Part shown: one piece after another, positions 1-10,360 of the stretch
Layout: each line of letters opens with the position of its first letter
Position numbering within the stretch: position 1 is the stretch's first letter
NCBI RefSeq assembly: GCF_001591485.1
Contig: NZ_BCUZ01000017.1
Span: 1-37,922, forward strand
Reading direction: 5' to 3'
Length of the DNA: 37,922 bases
Source: Neobacillus fumarioli NBRC 102428
Lineage (GTDB): Bacteria; Bacillota; Bacilli; Bacillales; Cytobacillaceae
Program-made: the position numbers and the translations under genes
Notes under the pieces: model-generated
What the model was told of the DNA's origin: nothing
Seen by the model: the letters and a program-made list of their open reading frames with translations, nothing else
Database searches by the model: none

Positions 1-29
1 CCCCAACATACATTTCCGATTAAAAATTT

Positions 30-635
30 TCACACTCGGTTGACAGTTAAAGCTGGGCTTTTTTCCGGCACTTCGTGGTGATGGCGACAGCGCGGTTCAT
101 AGCTTTCAGCAGCACCGACCAAAATGACTGGATCATGATAGCTTGCCGGGCGGCCATCGATCAGACGCTGTGTCCGGCTTGCTGGCGATCCGCAGACAGC
201 ACAGACAGCCTGCAGTTTTGTGACATTTTCAGCAATCGCCATTAACGCCGGCATTGGACCAAACGGCTCACCGCGGAAATCTTGATCAAGTCCTGCTGCA
301 ACCACACGGTGACCACTATCTGCCAGCTGCTGTATAACTCTGACAATACCCTCGTCAAAGAATTGAACCTCATCGATCGCAATAACATCGATATCTGTTT
401 CAACATGATGGAGAATCTCAATGGAATGAGAAATTGGCTTCGCACGAAAAGAAGCGCCATTATGGGAGACTATTGACTGCTCACTATAGCGATTATCCAG
501 TTTTGGTTTAAATACCGCTATTTTTTGTTTCGCAAATTGAGCCCGCCTCACGCGGCGAATCAACTCCTCCGATTTCCCAGAAAACATACTGCCGCAGATT
601 ACCTCAACCCATCCGCTATGCTTCATTACATACAT
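30..635 (-). CDS. tdk: Thymidine kinase
   Basis: Cytosolic salvage enzyme that phosphorylates thymidine with ATP to dTMP. The 201-residue product has the type II thymidine kinase layout: P-loop GSMFSGKS at residues 15-22, the DEVQFF Walker B-like segment near residue 90, and a C-terminal lasso/zinc region with CAVCG near residue 145 and CRHHH near 182. The CRHHH form, rather than CxxC, also occurs in B. subtilis Tdk as I recall it, so it is not a defect. The start at 635 is preceded by GGAGGAAGGAG with ten bases of spacing; a second ATG three codons later is possible. It is the last gene of the rho-rpmE-tdk group at the left edge, and the next gene downstream lies outside the window. Identification is firm. 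Confidence 0.97.
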   Translation of the reverse strand: MYVMKHSGWVEVICGSMFSGKSEELIRRVRRAQFAKQKIAVFKPKLDNRYSEQSIVSHNGASFRAKPISHSIEILHHVETDIDVIAIDEVQFFDEGIVRVIQQLADSGHRVVAAGLDQDFRGEPFGPMPALMAIAENVTKLQAVCAVCGSPASRTQRLIDGRPASYHDPVILVGAAESYEPRCRHHHEVPEKSPALTVNRV

Positions 636-711
636 AAAAGCGCGTCTCCTTCCTCCGAACCCTTAACATCTTTATCTAAAATTTTCCGAGACAAAAGTAT
701 TATTAGCCAAC

Positions 712-750
712 AAAAAACAGGCAAGCCGAGTTCCTTCTTGCCTGTTTTTT
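712..750 (-). terminator. Terminator after rpmE
   Basis: An eight-base-pair stem (CAGGCAAG, 718-725, with CTTGCCTG, 737-744) is flanked by an A run on the left and a T run on the right, so it can act on both strands. It lies between the rpmE stop and the tdk ribosome binding site, so it would end rpmE transcription and implies that tdk has its own promoter or depends on readthrough. Confidence 0.85.
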
Positions 751-804
751 GTACGTGAGCCTTCATCACAAATGAGGAAATTCCTCAGGGATGGAGGTTT
801 CACA

Positions 805-1011
805 TTATTGCTGTTTAAGGCCGTATTTTTTATTGAAACGGTCCACACGTCCGCCAGCTTCAGCGAATTTTTGACGTCCAGTATAGAACGGATGGCATTC
901 TGAGCAAGTTTCTACGCGGATCGATTGTTTTACAGAGCCGCTTTCGAAAGTGTTGCCGCATGCACAAGTCACCGTTACTTTTTGATAATTTGGATGAATT
1001 CCTGCTTTCAT
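805..1011 (-). CDS. rpmE: 50S ribosomal protein L31 (zinc-binding type)
   Basis: Component of the large ribosomal subunit. The 68-residue product begins MKAGIHPNY and carries the zinc ligands CAC (residues 16 and 18) and CSEC (36 and 39), which mark the zinc-containing C+ form; Bacillus commonly also encodes a zinc-free paralogue (ytiA) used in zinc starvation. The start at 1011 is set by GGAAGGAG nine bases upstream. An in-frame ATG three codons earlier would sit directly against that ribosome binding site and is unlikely. The gene has its own promoter and a leader of about 95 bases with a perfect hairpin. Family length and motifs match B. subtilis RpmE. Confidence 0.97.
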   Translation of the reverse strand: MKAGIHPNYQKVTVTCACGNTFESGSVKQSIRVETCSECHPFYTGRQKFAEAGGRVDRFNKKYGLKQQ

Positions 1012-1061
1012 TCTTTTCATCTCCTTCCGCCCTGAATCATTACGAAACAGAGTTATGGTTA

Positions 1062-1085
1062 AATGCTTGTCTAAAAACAAGCATT
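1062..1085 (-). promoter_or_regulatory. Hairpin in the rpmE 5' leader
   Basis: AATGCTTG (1062-1069) pairs perfectly with CAAGCATT (1078-1085) around an eight-base loop, within the transcribed leader of rpmE and upstream of its ribosome binding site. It lacks a following T run on the minus strand, so it is not a simple terminator. L31 leaders with autoregulatory structures are known in several phyla; whether this is one is inference. Confidence 0.45.
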
Positions 1086-1112
1086 GCAATTTTTTAAAAA
1101 CACACTGTAACT

Positions 1113-1141
1113 ATTATAACAACGCAACTTCGCTTTTGCAA
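1113..1141 (-). promoter_or_regulatory. SigmaA promoter of rpmE
   Basis: On the minus strand TTGCAA (1136-1141), a 17-base spacer and a perfect TATAAT (1113-1118) form a vegetative promoter about 100 bases before the rpmE start. Confidence 0.75.
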
Positions 1142-1167
1142 GCTGGGATTTTTTGAAAAGAATTTCT

Positions 1168-2433
1168 CTAAGATCGCCTAGATTTTAGTTCCTCCCCAAG
1201 CTGTTCGAAAAAATCTTCGTTTGACTTGGTTTGTTTTAATTTTTTCAAGAAACGTTCAGCAAAATCCGGAGAATCCGACATTGATTTCCGGATCGCCCAT
1301 AATTTATCAAGATGGTCTTTTGGAATCAGCAATTCTTCCTTACGGGTACCCGAACGACGGATATCAAGCGCCGGGAAGATACGGCGTTCAGCAAGTGAAC
1401 GGTCCAAATGCAACTCCATGTTACCGGTCCCTTTAAATTCCTCATAAATGACATCGTCCATCCGCGACCCTGTGTCAACCAATGCAGTCGCTAAAATCGT
1501 TAAGCTGCCGCCTTCTTCAATATTCCGGGCAGCCCCGAAGAAACGCTTCGGACGATGGAAGGCTGCTGGGTCAATCCCCCCAGATAATGTCCGGCCGCTT
1601 GGCGGAATGACCAAGTTGTATGCGCGTGCCAAACGAGTAATACTATCCATTAAAATGACAACATCCCGCTTATGTTCCACTAAGCGCATAGCCCGGTCCA
1701 AAACAAGTTCTGCGACTTTAATATGGTTTTCCGGCACCTCGTCAAACGTCGAGCTGACCACATCGCCAGCAACTGAGCGTTCAATATCCGTTACCTCTTC
1801 GGGACGCTCATCGATCAGGAGAACAATCAATTCTACATCAGGATGATTAGTAGAAATACTATTGGCAATTTCCTTTAACAACATCGTTTTCCCGGCCTTT
1901 GGCGGGGCGACAATCAGACCGCGCTGTCCAAAGCCAACCGGTGCGACTACATCCATAATTCTGGTGGATAAACGGTCAGGTGTTGTTTCAAGCTTCATTT
2001 GCCGGTTAGGATATAGCGGTGTTAAAGCCGGGAAGTAAACGCGTTCCTTCGCAGATTCCGGGTCTTCCCCATTTACAGCTTCGACATGAAGCAGGCCGAA
2101 ATAGCGTTCATTTTCTTTCGGCGGCCGTACTTTGCCGGAAACTTTATCTCCATTTCGCAAGTCAAAGCGGCGGATTTGCGAAGCCGATATGTAAATATCT
2201 TCTGAGCTTGGCGAATAATTGATCGGGCGCAAGAAGCCAAAACCTTCCGATTGGATGATTTCGAGAACGCCTTCCATGAAGAAATAACCCTGCTGTTCGG
2301 CACGGGACTTTAAAATCGCAAAAATCAATTCTTTTTTCGTTAATTTGCTGTAATAGGTCACTTTATATTCGCGGGCAAGCTCATATAGTTCCTTCAGCTT
2401 CATATTTTCTAGGGTTGAAATTGTTAATTCCAT
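1168..2433 (-). CDS. rho: Transcription termination factor Rho
   Basis: Hexameric RNA-dependent ATPase that ends transcription at Rho-dependent sites. The 421-residue product has the N-terminal helical domain ([10 protein letters not shown]), the RNA-binding cold-shock-like domain with FGFLRP near residue 65, Walker A APPKAGKT at 176-183 and Walker [10 protein letters not shown]. It is a few residues shorter than B. subtilis Rho at the N terminus. The ATG at 2433 has only a weak ribosome binding site (GAGTGG about seven bases upstream), which may be relevant because B. subtilis rho is known to limit its own expression. It lies between glpX and rpmE as in B. subtilis. Confidence 0.97.
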   Translation of the reverse strand: MELTISTLENMKLKELYELAREYKVTYYSKLTKKELIFAILKSRAEQQGYFFMEGVLEIIQSEGFGFLRPINYSPSSEDIYISASQIRRFDLRNGDKVSGKVRPPKENERYFGLLHVEAVNGEDPESAKERVYFPALTPLYPNRQMKLETTPDRLSTRIMDVVAPVGFGQRGLIVAPPKAGKTMLLKEIANSISTNHPDVELIVLLIDERPEEVTDIERSVAGDVVSSTFDEVPENHIKVAELVLDRAMRLVEHKRDVVILMDSITRLARAYNLVIPPSGRTLSGGIDPAAFHRPKRFFGAARNIEEGGSLTILATALVDTGSRMDDVIYEEFKGTGNMELHLDRSLAERRIFPALDIRRSGTRKEELLIPKDHLDKLWAIRKSMSDSPDFAERFLKKLKQTKSNEDFFEQLGEELKSRRS

Positions 2434-2719
2434 GTGTACACCACTCTTTAAAATTTTTCCTTACTAACCGCTTTTTCTACGTCAGCGGGGATTTCAATAG
2501 ATTAGAGGATTGGAAATAGAAGTTAATAGAAAGAAAAACGCAAATGCCTTATGATGCTGTTGAAATCTAATTTTAAATAGAAAGGCAGAAAAATAATTAT
2601 AAATTATAATAAAACAATTTCTATTTTACCCTCTTAGTAAAAAATTAATCAACTAGATTTTTTCCTATTATTCGTTGGAATTTCTTTCCGGGAGGATTCC
2701 TCTTGAGGTTTGAAGTATT
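2434..2719. other. AT-rich leader and promoter region of rho
   Basis: This 286-base gap, extended to 2770 by a repeat, contains no credible gene. On the minus strand TTGATT (2647-2652), 18 bases and TAAAAT (2623-2628) form a plausible sigmaA promoter for rho, giving a leader of nearly 190 bases. A long untranslated leader would fit Rho autoregulation as known in other bacteria, but that is inference. Confidence 0.5.
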
Positions 2720-2762
2720 GGTGTCAGGCACCGCTGGAAAGCAATATGCTAATCAGCGGTGC
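2720..2762. repeat. Core-only copy of the GGTGTCAGGCACC repeat with hairpin
   Basis: The 13-base core of the dispersed palindromic repeat (2720-2732) occurs here without the GTCCAC/GTGGAC flanks of the full copies. Its right arm is reused in another inverted repeat, GCACCGCTG (2728-2736) with CAGCGGTGC (2754-2762). It lies just after the glpX stop. No T run follows on the minus strand, so it is not a canonical terminator. Confidence 0.75.
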
Positions 2763-2770
2763 TTGATCAC

Positions 2771-3733
2771 CTATTTAATGACTAGGTTTGGTTTCTTCTT
2801 CAGACTATGTCTTCCTTCAACAAAGCGGACGGTACCAGACTTGGCCCGCATGACAACAGAATGGGTAGAGGCATGGGAGCCCTTGAATTGGACACCTCTT
2901 AGCAACTCTCCGTCGGTGACTCCTGTAGCAGCAAAGATCGCATCATCGCCTTTTACAAGGTCTTCCATACGAAGCACTTTATGAACATCTAAGCCCATTT
3001 TCTTACAGCGTTCAAGTTCTTCGTCATTTTGCGGAAGCAGTTTTCCGATTAATTCCCCGCCAAGACATTTTAGTGCAACCGCAGCTAGAACACCTTCAGG
3101 GGCGCCGCCGGAGCCAAACAGAATATCCACTCCCGTGTTATCGAATGCGGTATTGATGGCAGCAGCAACATCGCCGTTATCAATCAGCTTAATTCGTGCC
3201 CCTGCTTCGCGCAGTTGATGGATAATATGTTCATGGCGCGGACGGTTGAGTACGGTAGCCACTACATCCTCAATGTCTTTATTTTTCGCTTTTGCTACGG
3301 CCTTCAAGTTATCAATCACCGGAGCATCAATATCGATAAGTCCTACCGCTTCCGGTCCGACAGCAATTTTATCCATATACATATCTGGAGCATGCAGCAG
3401 ATTGCCGTGGTCGGCAACGGCGACGACCGCCAAGGCATTCCAGCCGCCTGATGCCAAAATACTCGTCCCTTCGAGCGGGTCTACAGCTACGTCAACACGC
3501 GGTCCATAGCCAGATCCTAGTTTCTCACCGATATAGAGCATCGGTGCTTCATCCATTTCGCCTTCACCGATGACAACTGTTCCTTTCATTGGAACGGTGT
3601 CAAACACATCGCGCATCGCTGATGTTGCAGCGCCATCCGCTTCGTCTTTGTTGCCGCGGCCCATCCAACGTGCTGAAGCAAGAGCGGCTCCTTCTGTTAC
3701 ACGAACAAGCTCCATCGATAAACTTCTTTCCAT
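2771..3733 (-). CDS. glpX: Fructose-1,6-bisphosphatase class II
   Basis: Gluconeogenic enzyme hydrolysing fructose 1,6-bisphosphate to fructose 6-phosphate. The 320-residue product starts [14 protein letters not shown] as in B. subtilis GlpX and has the phosphatase signatures [10 protein letters not shown] (metal-binding acidic residues) and DPLEGT, and ends with the conserved KKKPNLVIK. The start at 3733 is chosen over an in-frame ATG six codons upstream because GGGGAG lies nine bases before it and the family begins here. It sits between rho and murA as in B. subtilis. Together with fbaA three kilobases away it covers two adjacent steps of lower gluconeogenesis. The FGSGGAPEG loop has S where B. 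subtilis has I, a minor change. Confidence 0.95.
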   Translation of the reverse strand: MERSLSMELVRVTEGAALASARWMGRGNKDEADGAATSAMRDVFDTVPMKGTVVIGEGEMDEAPMLYIGEKLGSGYGPRVDVAVDPLEGTSILASGGWNALAVVAVADHGNLLHAPDMYMDKIAVGPEAVGLIDIDAPVIDNLKAVAKAKNKDIEDVVATVLNRPRHEHIIHQLREAGARIKLIDNGDVAAAINTAFDNTGVDILFGSGGAPEGVLAAVALKCLGGELIGKLLPQNDEELERCKKMGLDVHKVLRMEDLVKGDDAIFAATGVTDGELLRGVQFKGSHASTHSVVMRAKSGTVRFVEGRHSLKKKPNLVIK

Positions 3734-3814
3734 TGCATCCCATCTCCCCATTTTTCCTGATTGCCTATTCTAATCTCTAATCCAAAAAGTTTCCCCAATC
3801 CGTAATTTTAGAAA

Positions 3815-5101
3815 TTATATGTTTTTCAATTGTTCCACTTCTTCTTGTGTTAACGACTCACGCCAAATGGTCGCTCCAAGGCCATTTAGTTTTTCAACTA
3901 GATTACTGTAGCCGCGGTCAATATGATCAAGACCCGTTACTTCTGTGATCCCTTCTGCCATCAGACCAGCAATGAACAGTGCTGCTCCGGCCCTTAAGTC
4001 GCTCGCCTTTACTTTTGCTCCTTGAAGCTGGGCAGCTCCATTAATGATGGCTGAGCGTCCTTCTACTTTAATATTGGCGTTCATTCTTCTAAGTTCATCA
4101 ATATGCTTGAAACGAGCACCATAAATGGTATCGGTTACAACACTTGTTCCGTGTGCCTTTGTTAAGAGTGTCGTAAATGGCTGCTGCAAATCTGTCGGAA
4201 AGCCTGGATATACGAGGGTTTTAATATCAACGGCTTTCAACTTCTCGGCACCGCTGACAAAAATCTGGTCGTCGCCTGACTCAATGCGAACTCCCATTTC
4301 CCTCAGCTTCGCCGTTAACGACTCTAAATGCTGAGGAATGACATTATCAATCAATATTCCGTCGCCGATGCCGGCAGCAAGAATCATATAAGTACCTGCT
4401 TCAATCCGATCTGGGATGATCGTATGACGGCAGCCGTTCAATTTGTCAACACCATCGATCCGAATAATATCCGTTCCAGCACCCTTGATTTTCGCCCCCA
4501 TATTGGTCAGCAAGGTGGCGACATCAATAATTTCCGGCTCTTTTGCAGCATTTTCGATAATCGTTCGCCCTTTAGCCCGAACGGCAGCCAGCATGATGTT
4601 AATCGTCGCTCCGACACTGACGACATCAAGATAAATTCGGGCGCCGCGCAATTCGTCGGCACGCAGATAAATGGCACCCTGTTCGTTCGTAATTTTGGCA
4701 CCTAATGCTTCAAAGCCTTTAATATGCTGATCAATCGGCCTCGGTCCCAAATGACAGCCGCCGGGAAGGCCAATAACTGCTTTTTTAAATCTGCCAAGCA
4801 TTGCACCCATCAAATAGTAGGAAGCTCGCAGTTTTTTGACTTTTCCATTCGGAAGCGGCATGGAAACCATTGTTGATGGGTCAACCGTCATTTCATCGCT
4901 TGTTATTTGTACATTGCCACCGATTTCTTCAAGTAAATCTTTTAAGATTTCCACATCGGAGATATGCGGCAGTCCTTCGATGATAACTGGGGATTCTGCT
5001 AAAATCGTCGCAGGAATAAGAGCGACAGCACTGTTCTTGGCACCGCTGATTCGTACTGTTCCCTTTAACGGATATCCGCCCGCAATTTTGAGTTTTTCCA
5101 T
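3815..5101 (-). CDS. murA: UDP-N-acetylglucosamine 1-carboxyvinyltransferase (MurZ/MurAB type)
   Basis: Catalyses the first committed step of peptidoglycan synthesis in the cytoplasm, transferring enolpyruvate from PEP to UDP-GlcNAc. The 428-residue product has the fosfomycin-target cysteine C116 in [11 protein letters not shown], the N-terminal AKNSA substrate motif (residues 21-25) and PGFPTDLQ carrying the conserved catalytic aspartate. AAGGGAG lies six bases before the ATG. Firmicutes usually have two paralogues; the position between glpX and fbaA is that of the second one, called murZ or murAB in B. subtilis. The paralogue assignment rests on gene order. Confidence 0.95.
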   Translation of the reverse strand: MEKLKIAGGYPLKGTVRISGAKNSAVALIPATILAESPVIIEGLPHISDVEILKDLLEEIGGNVQITSDEMTVDPSTMVSMPLPNGKVKKLRASYYLMGAMLGRFKKAVIGLPGGCHLGPRPIDQHIKGFEALGAKITNEQGAIYLRADELRGARIYLDVVSVGATINIMLAAVRAKGRTIIENAAKEPEIIDVATLLTNMGAKIKGAGTDIIRIDGVDKLNGCRHTIIPDRIEAGTYMILAAGIGDGILIDNVIPQHLESLTAKLREMGVRIESGDDQIFVSGAEKLKAVDIKTLVYPGFPTDLQQPFTTLLTKAHGTSVVTDTIYGARFKHIDELRRMNANIKVEGRSAIINGAAQLQGAKVKASDLRAGAALFIAGLMAEGITEVTGLDHIDRGYSNLVEKLNGLGATIWRESLTQEEVEQLKNI

Positions 5102-5576
5102 TTTCGACTCCCTTCTAAGCGCTAAGTCATTGGTATAGCCATTACTTTGTTAAAACTTCAAAAGGGTATATTTTAAAGGACAGCCGGCGAAACGCCGTTA
5201 TCCCAATTAGAAAACCTATTTATGGTTTATTTTCCCAAGCGCAAATATCAAATTCCGACAGTTTGTCTAACTTATAGTTTACACGAAAAAATTATTTTCA
5301 TGTATCTTTAACTAAAAATTACTCGAAAACGGAAAAACCTCACAAATGTTAGGCATCTGTCCAGGAATTCAGTCTTTAGAGACAATCGTAAATTTCTCCT
5401 CTAAACAGTTTCCATTGGCTGGTGAATGAAACCTGCCTCTTTCGACAAAGTTTTCAATCAACTTTTAACAGACTGAAACCGCCCTAAGATAAGGGCGGTT
5501 TTATTGTATCACATTTACAGCAAATGACAAAATGGACCAGAAAAAACATCATTCTCCAAATGTATCATACTTTAGT
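5102..5576. other. 475-base gap where transaldolase lies in B. subtilis
   Basis: No reading frame here has coding character. Visible are a stem-loop after fbaA (AAACCGCCCT, 5476-5485, with AGGGCGGTTT, 5492-5501; T run better on the plus strand) and a weak candidate murA promoter on the minus strand (TAGACA, 16 bases, TATTTG, within about 5239-5266). A small CGGCG/CGCCG stem lies near 5185-5198. In B. subtilis this slot holds ywjH (transaldolase); no remnant of it was recognised. Confidence 0.6.
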
Positions 5577-6434
5577 TTAAGCTTTGCCTGACGAACCGAA
5601 TTCGCGCATTTTGCCAATAACGGTTTCTTTAATAGCATCGCGGGCAGGTCCTAAGTATTTACGCGGATCATACATGTCCGGATTTGCAGCTAATACTTCC
5701 CGGACGGTTTTTGCGGAAGCGATTTGATTTTCTGTGTTGACGTTAATTTTCGCTGTACCAAGTGAAATGGCTTTTTGGATATCTTTTGTTGGAATGCCGG
5801 TGCCGCCATGAAGAACAAGCGGAACGCCTGTTGCTTTTCCGATTTCCTCCATTTCTCTGAACCCAAGATTTGGTTCCCCTTTATAAGGACCATGAACAGA
5901 ACCAAGAGCCGGAGCAAGGCAATCAATGCCTGTTTGTTTCACTAACTCTACACACTCGTTCAAATCAGCATAGATGATACCTTCGCCGATTACATCGTCT
6001 TCCTGTCCGCCGACTGTTCCAAGTTCTGCTTCAACAGAAACACCTTTGGAATGGGCGTACTCCACGACTTTAGAAGTAGTTGCAACGTTTTCTTCAAATG
6101 GATGGTGAGAAGCATCAATCATGACGGATGTAAATCCAGCATCTACTGCCTCTTTACATTTTTCAAAGCTGGAACCATGATCAAGGTGGATCGCCACTGG
6201 AACGGTAATTTTATAGTCTTCCATTAAGCCTTCTACCATTTTAACGACGGTTTTAAAGCCGCCCATATAGCGTCCAGCACCTTCGGAAACACCAAGGATT
6301 ACCGGTGATTTTTCTGCTTCAGCAGCTAAGAGAATCGCCTGTGTGAACTCAAGGTTATTCAAGTTAAACTGGCCGACTGCATAACCTTCTGCTTTTGCTT
6401 TTTTCAGCATCTCTGTCATTGAAACTAAAGGCAT
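5577..6434 (-). CDS. fbaA: Class II fructose-bisphosphate aldolase
   Basis: Zinc-dependent aldolase that interconverts fructose 1,6-bisphosphate with glyceraldehyde 3-phosphate and dihydroxyacetone phosphate in glycolysis and gluconeogenesis. The 285-residue product shows the metal histidines H86 (LDHG), H181 (SVHG) and H209 (LHGGTG), and the conserved NVNTENQ and GPAR segments. The ATG at 6434 follows AGGAGG at eight bases. The gene is downstream of spo0F in the same direction, as in B. subtilis, separated by 236 bases that hold a short stem (AAATGCT/AGCATTT) and a possible catabolite response element. Identification is firm. Confidence 0.96.
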   Translation of the reverse strand: MPLVSMTEMLKKAKAEGYAVGQFNLNNLEFTQAILLAAEAEKSPVILGVSEGAGRYMGGFKTVVKMVEGLMEDYKITVPVAIHLDHGSSFEKCKEAVDAGFTSVMIDASHHPFEENVATTSKVVEYAHSKGVSVEAELGTVGGQEDDVIGEGIIYADLNECVELVKQTGIDCLAPALGSVHGPYKGEPNLGFREMEEIGKATGVPLVLHGGTGIPTKDIQKAISLGTAKINVNTENQIASAKTVREVLAANPDMYDPRKYLGPARDAIKETVIGKMREFGSSGKA

Positions 6435-6619
6435 TTCTATTCCTCCTTAGTATTGACCGAATCCTTTCAAAACAGGGTTTATCATATACATGGTTTCCCT
6501 CTATTTTAATGAATATGTATGTTTTCCGAAAAGAAACAGTCAGGTTAAATTCATATGTATCATATCAAAACAAGCTAAGAAATGCTATTAATCTAGCAGC
6601 ATTTTGCAAACTGTCATAT

Positions 6620-6633
6620 TGAAAGCGCTGATC
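6620..6633 (+). promoter_or_regulatory. Possible catabolite response element (cre) between spo0F and fbaA
   Basis: TGAAAGCGCTGATC matches the cre consensus TGWAANCGNTNWCA at all positions except the last two. It lies about 185 bases upstream of the fbaA start, downstream of the spo0F stop. Regulation of fbaA by CcpA is not established; this is a sequence match only. Confidence 0.35.
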
Positions 6634-6670
6634 ATTTTCTTACTTTGCATCATGTGTGCCACAGCGTAAA

Positions 6671-7042
6671 TTAATTCGTACGCTGCGGCAGATGCTTTCT
6701 TACAGCTGCACGAATATCATCAATGTCAAACGGCTTGGCAAAATGCATAATGGCTCCAAGAGCTTTCGCTTCTTTAATCATATCTAATTCTCCATAGGCG
6801 GTCATAATAATCACTCGAATGCCAGGGTCGATAACCTTCATCCTCTTTAAAATTTCAATTCCATCCATGCCAGGAATCTTCATGTCTAACAGAACAATAT
6901 CCGGAGCATGCTTTTGAACAATATCCAGTGCCTGTGCACCGTTAGCGGCTTGAAATGTTTGATACCCTTCCTTTTGAAATACTTCATTTAGTAAAATTCG
7001 AATGCCAAACTGATCATCAACGATTAAAACTTTCTCTTTCAT
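6671..7042 (-). CDS. spo0F: Sporulation phosphorelay response regulator Spo0F
   Basis: Single-domain receiver that takes phosphate from sporulation kinases and passes it to Spo0B, leading to Spo0A activation. The 123-residue protein has the acidic pocket D9/D10, the phosphoacceptor D53 in [12 protein letters not shown]81-region MTAYGE and the conserved lysine in HFAKPFD. There is no output domain, as expected. The start at 7042 follows AAGAGG at seven bases and matches the family N terminus; an in-frame start six codons upstream lacks a better site. A sigmaH-like promoter is visible upstream. It is divergent from ywjG. Confidence 0.96.
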   Translation of the reverse strand: MKEKVLIVDDQFGIRILLNEVFQKEGYQTFQAANGAQALDIVQKHAPDIVLLDMKIPGMDGIEILKRMKVIDPGIRVIIMTAYGELDMIKEAKALGAIMHFAKPFDIDDIRAAVRKHLPQRTN

Positions 7043-7097
7043 CCGTACGCCTCTTCTCAAATTAATAGATTCATACCCGTTTCTGTTTTCTCTTTAT

Positions 7098-7126
7098 ATA
7101 ATTTCTACCTTTTAAGAAAAACTCCT
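7098..7126 (-). promoter_or_regulatory. SigmaH-like promoter of spo0F
   Basis: On the minus strand AGGAGTTT (7119-7126), a 13-base spacer and GAAATTAT (7098-7105) resemble the sigmaH pattern (AGGAWWT, then GAAT). B. subtilis spo0F is known to have a sigmaH promoter. The -10 match is imperfect. Confidence 0.45.
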
Positions 7127-7137
7127 TCTTATTTCAG

Positions 7138-7165
7138 GTGAAATTTTCACAAAAATGTCTATAAT
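7138..7165 (+). promoter_or_regulatory. SigmaA promoter of ywjG
   Basis: GTGAAA (7138-7143), 16 bases, then a perfect TATAAT (7160-7165), about 25 bases before the ywjG start. Confidence 0.55.
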
Positions 7166-7189
7166 AAGAGGAGCAAAAGGGGGATAGTT

Positions 7190-7738
7190 ATGATCAAAAT
7201 GTTTGCAACTCAGCTGTTAGGGCTGTTTAAAAAAATATCGGAAACGGAAGAATTTTCATTTGAGGACGGAGCTAGGCTTTTAGCACAGGCGGCAATTGGC
7301 GATGGAGCTATTTATCTTTGGGGTTCCGGAGAAATGAAAGCCATCGTATTTGAAGCTCTTGAGGGAGCCGAACCATTACAGCAGGCAAAGGCATTAACGA
7401 AGGCAAACGAAGCTGAACTAACAGATGCTGACAGAGTACTGCTTTTCTCACGAACATCCAAGGATCCCGAGGCAATTGCCCTGGCGGAAAGACTCCGAGA
7501 ACGAATGATTCCGTTTGTGGCGGTCTCTACGGTTCATCATACGGCCGGGGCGAATTCAGAAGCAGAAGAAGATCTGTCAGAACTTGCGGATGTACACATC
7601 GATTTACACCTGGCAAAAGGTCTCATCCCGGATGATGCAGGCAATCGTGTCGGCTATCCATCATCTATGGCAGGATTATTTGTTTATTACGGTTTGAAAT
7701 TCACGATTGAAGAAATGTTAGCGGAATATGAAGAGTAA
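7190..7738 (+). CDS. ywjG: DUF2529 family protein (YwjG-like)
   Basis: A 182-residue cytosolic protein of unproven function. The fold resembles sugar-isomerase (SIS) domains: an early GAIYLWGSGEMK segment near residues 38-49, a VLLFSRTSKDPEA loop near residue 85 and an alternating strand/helix pattern, but no catalytic residues can be assigned. AGGGGG lies six bases before the ATG. It stands alone on the plus strand between the divergent spo0F and the convergent pyrG, the same position as in B. subtilis, and ends in its own terminator. Confidence 0.88.
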   Translation: MIKMFATQLLGLFKKISETEEFSFEDGARLLAQAAIGDGAIYLWGSGEMKAIVFEALEGAEPLQQAKALTKANEAELTDADRVLLFSRTSKDPEAIALAERLRERMIPFVAVSTVHHTAGANSEAEEDLSELADVHIDLHLAKGLIPDDAGNRVGYPSSMAGLFVYYGLKFTIEEMLAEYEE

Positions 7739-7739
7739 T

Positions 7740-7765
7740 ACAGCCGTCGATGCGGCTGTTTTTCT
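7740..7765 (+). terminator. Terminator after ywjG
   Basis: ACAGCCG (7740-7746) pairs with CGGCTGT (7753-7759), followed by TTTTCTTTT; it starts two bases after the stop codon. Confidence 0.88.
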
Positions 7766-7791
7766 TTTGATTCTATAAAACGGTTTAAAAG

Positions 7792-7819
7792 ACCAGCCCC
7801 CACAAGGCCAGAGGCTGGT
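7792..7819 (-). terminator. Terminator after pyrG
   Basis: ACCAGCC (7792-7798) pairs with GGCTGGT (7813-7819). Reading the minus strand the hairpin is followed by CTTTTAAA, so it ends the convergent pyrG transcript. Confidence 0.75.
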
Positions 7820-7831
7820 TCTCCCAAAAAC

Positions 7832-9469
<1,638 letters not shown>

Positions 9470-9496
9470 TTAAAGGGCTTTTTGAAAAAAAAGTAA

Positions 9497-9605
9497 AAAC
9501 TCCAACACTCGGAGTTTAACTTATAAAATAAAAAGCGCTCCGCTTACACATCGGTAAGGGAGCGCATATTATCAAATATGGTATCGTTCCTTTTTTAAGG
9601 AGCCC
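9497..9605 (-). ncRNA. pyrG leader with CTP-dependent attenuator and tandem terminators
   Basis: The predicted transcript starts GGGCT at 9605, seven bases after the -10 box. Downstream is a hairpin of twelve base pairs with one bulge (9535-9547 with 9554-9565) followed on the minus strand by TTTTTATTTT; its promoter-proximal arm contains CTCCCTT. A second hairpin (9497-9503 with 9511-9517) is followed by TTTTACTTTTTTTT-type sequence. In B. subtilis low CTP causes addition of extra G residues at a GGGC start, and the poly-G tail pairs with a CTCCC arm to prevent termination. All those sequence elements are present here. The extra tandem terminator may also catch rpoE readthrough. Confidence 0.82.
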
Positions 9606-9612
9606 AAAAAAG

Positions 9613-9641
9613 ATAATACAAGCCTGAAGATAAAAAGTCAA
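9613..9641 (-). promoter_or_regulatory. SigmaA promoter of pyrG
   Basis: TTGACT (9636-9641), exactly 17 bases, TATTAT (9613-9618) on the minus strand. The -35 box begins two bases after the rpoE stop codon (9644-9646). Confidence 0.88.
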
Positions 9642-9643
9642 GC

Positions 9644-10213
9644 CTACAAATCTTCTTCTTCGTCCTCATCGTCTAATTCATCATCTTCATCGTCAAGGGT
9701 TTCATCCAATTCATCATCAAGGGCGAAATCTTCCTCATCTTCGATCACATCATCGTCAAACTCGTCGACTTCGTCTACCTCATCAAAATCTTCATCTTCG
9801 TCGAGCAATTCATCTTCATCGTCGAAGACATCAAGATCTTCGTATTCTTCATCCTCAAGATCTTCGTAATCATCCAGATCCTCGATTTCATCATCGATAA
9901 CCTTTTTGCCTTTCTTCCTCTTCGGTTTTACAGAGGTTACGATTTCTTCCTCTGCTGTATCAACAGGATACCAAACCCGAAGCCCCCAACGATTTTCTCC
10001 AAGGGAAAGGAAACGGCCATCAATATTGATATCCGTATAGAATTGGGCCAACCGTGCTCTCATTTCCTCTTCTGAAACCCCCGCAGCTTGTGCGATTTCA
10101 TTCACAAGATCCATAAAGGCAATTGGCTGCTTACTGTTCTTCAAATATTCATAAGCCATTTCAATGAGGGATAACTCGCGTAATTCCTCTTTTGAGTATT
10201 GTGCTAAACTCAA
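9644..10213 (-). CDS. rpoE: RNA polymerase delta subunit
   Basis: Gram-positive RNA polymerase subunit that promotes RNA release and recycling. The N-terminal HARE-HTH-type domain (about residues 1-90: QYSKEELRELSLIEMAYEY ... FYTDINIDGRFLSLGENRWGLR) is followed by a basic KPKRKKGKK hinge and a C-terminal tail of about 85 residues that is almost all Asp and Glu. The start is read as TTG at 10213: AAAGGA lies ten bases before it, whereas the GTG three codons upstream is one base from the same site, and B. subtilis RpoE begins four residues before QYS, as here. The 189-residue length is slightly longer than B. subtilis (173), the excess being acidic tail. Confidence 0.95.
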   Translation of the reverse strand: MSLAQYSKEELRELSLIEMAYEYLKNSKQPIAFMDLVNEIAQAAGVSEEEMRARLAQFYTDINIDGRFLSLGENRWGLRVWYPVDTAEEEIVTSVKPKRKKGKKVIDDEIEDLDDYEDLEDEEYEDLDVFDDEDELLDEDEDFDEVDEVDEFDDDVIEDEEDFALDDELDETLDDEDDELDDEDEEEDL

Positions 10214-10360
10214 CTTCGGCACTTCCTTTCTCTATTTCACACTCTATTGATGAGTGATTAACGGACATTTGGAAGGAAATCTTCCGATAGACATATTCTT
10301 CATTATAAACAAATTCCTTCCGTTTATGCTAGTTTGAATTGCAGTTTGTCTTGATTTTTC

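Noticed and set aside
1448-1846. A 132-codon plus-strand frame opposite rho
   Set aside because: Antisense shadow of a conserved gene; no ribosome binding site and no recognisable domain.
2728-2762. Intrinsic terminator after glpX
   Set aside because: The stem is good but no T run follows on the minus strand; it is better described with the palindromic repeat.
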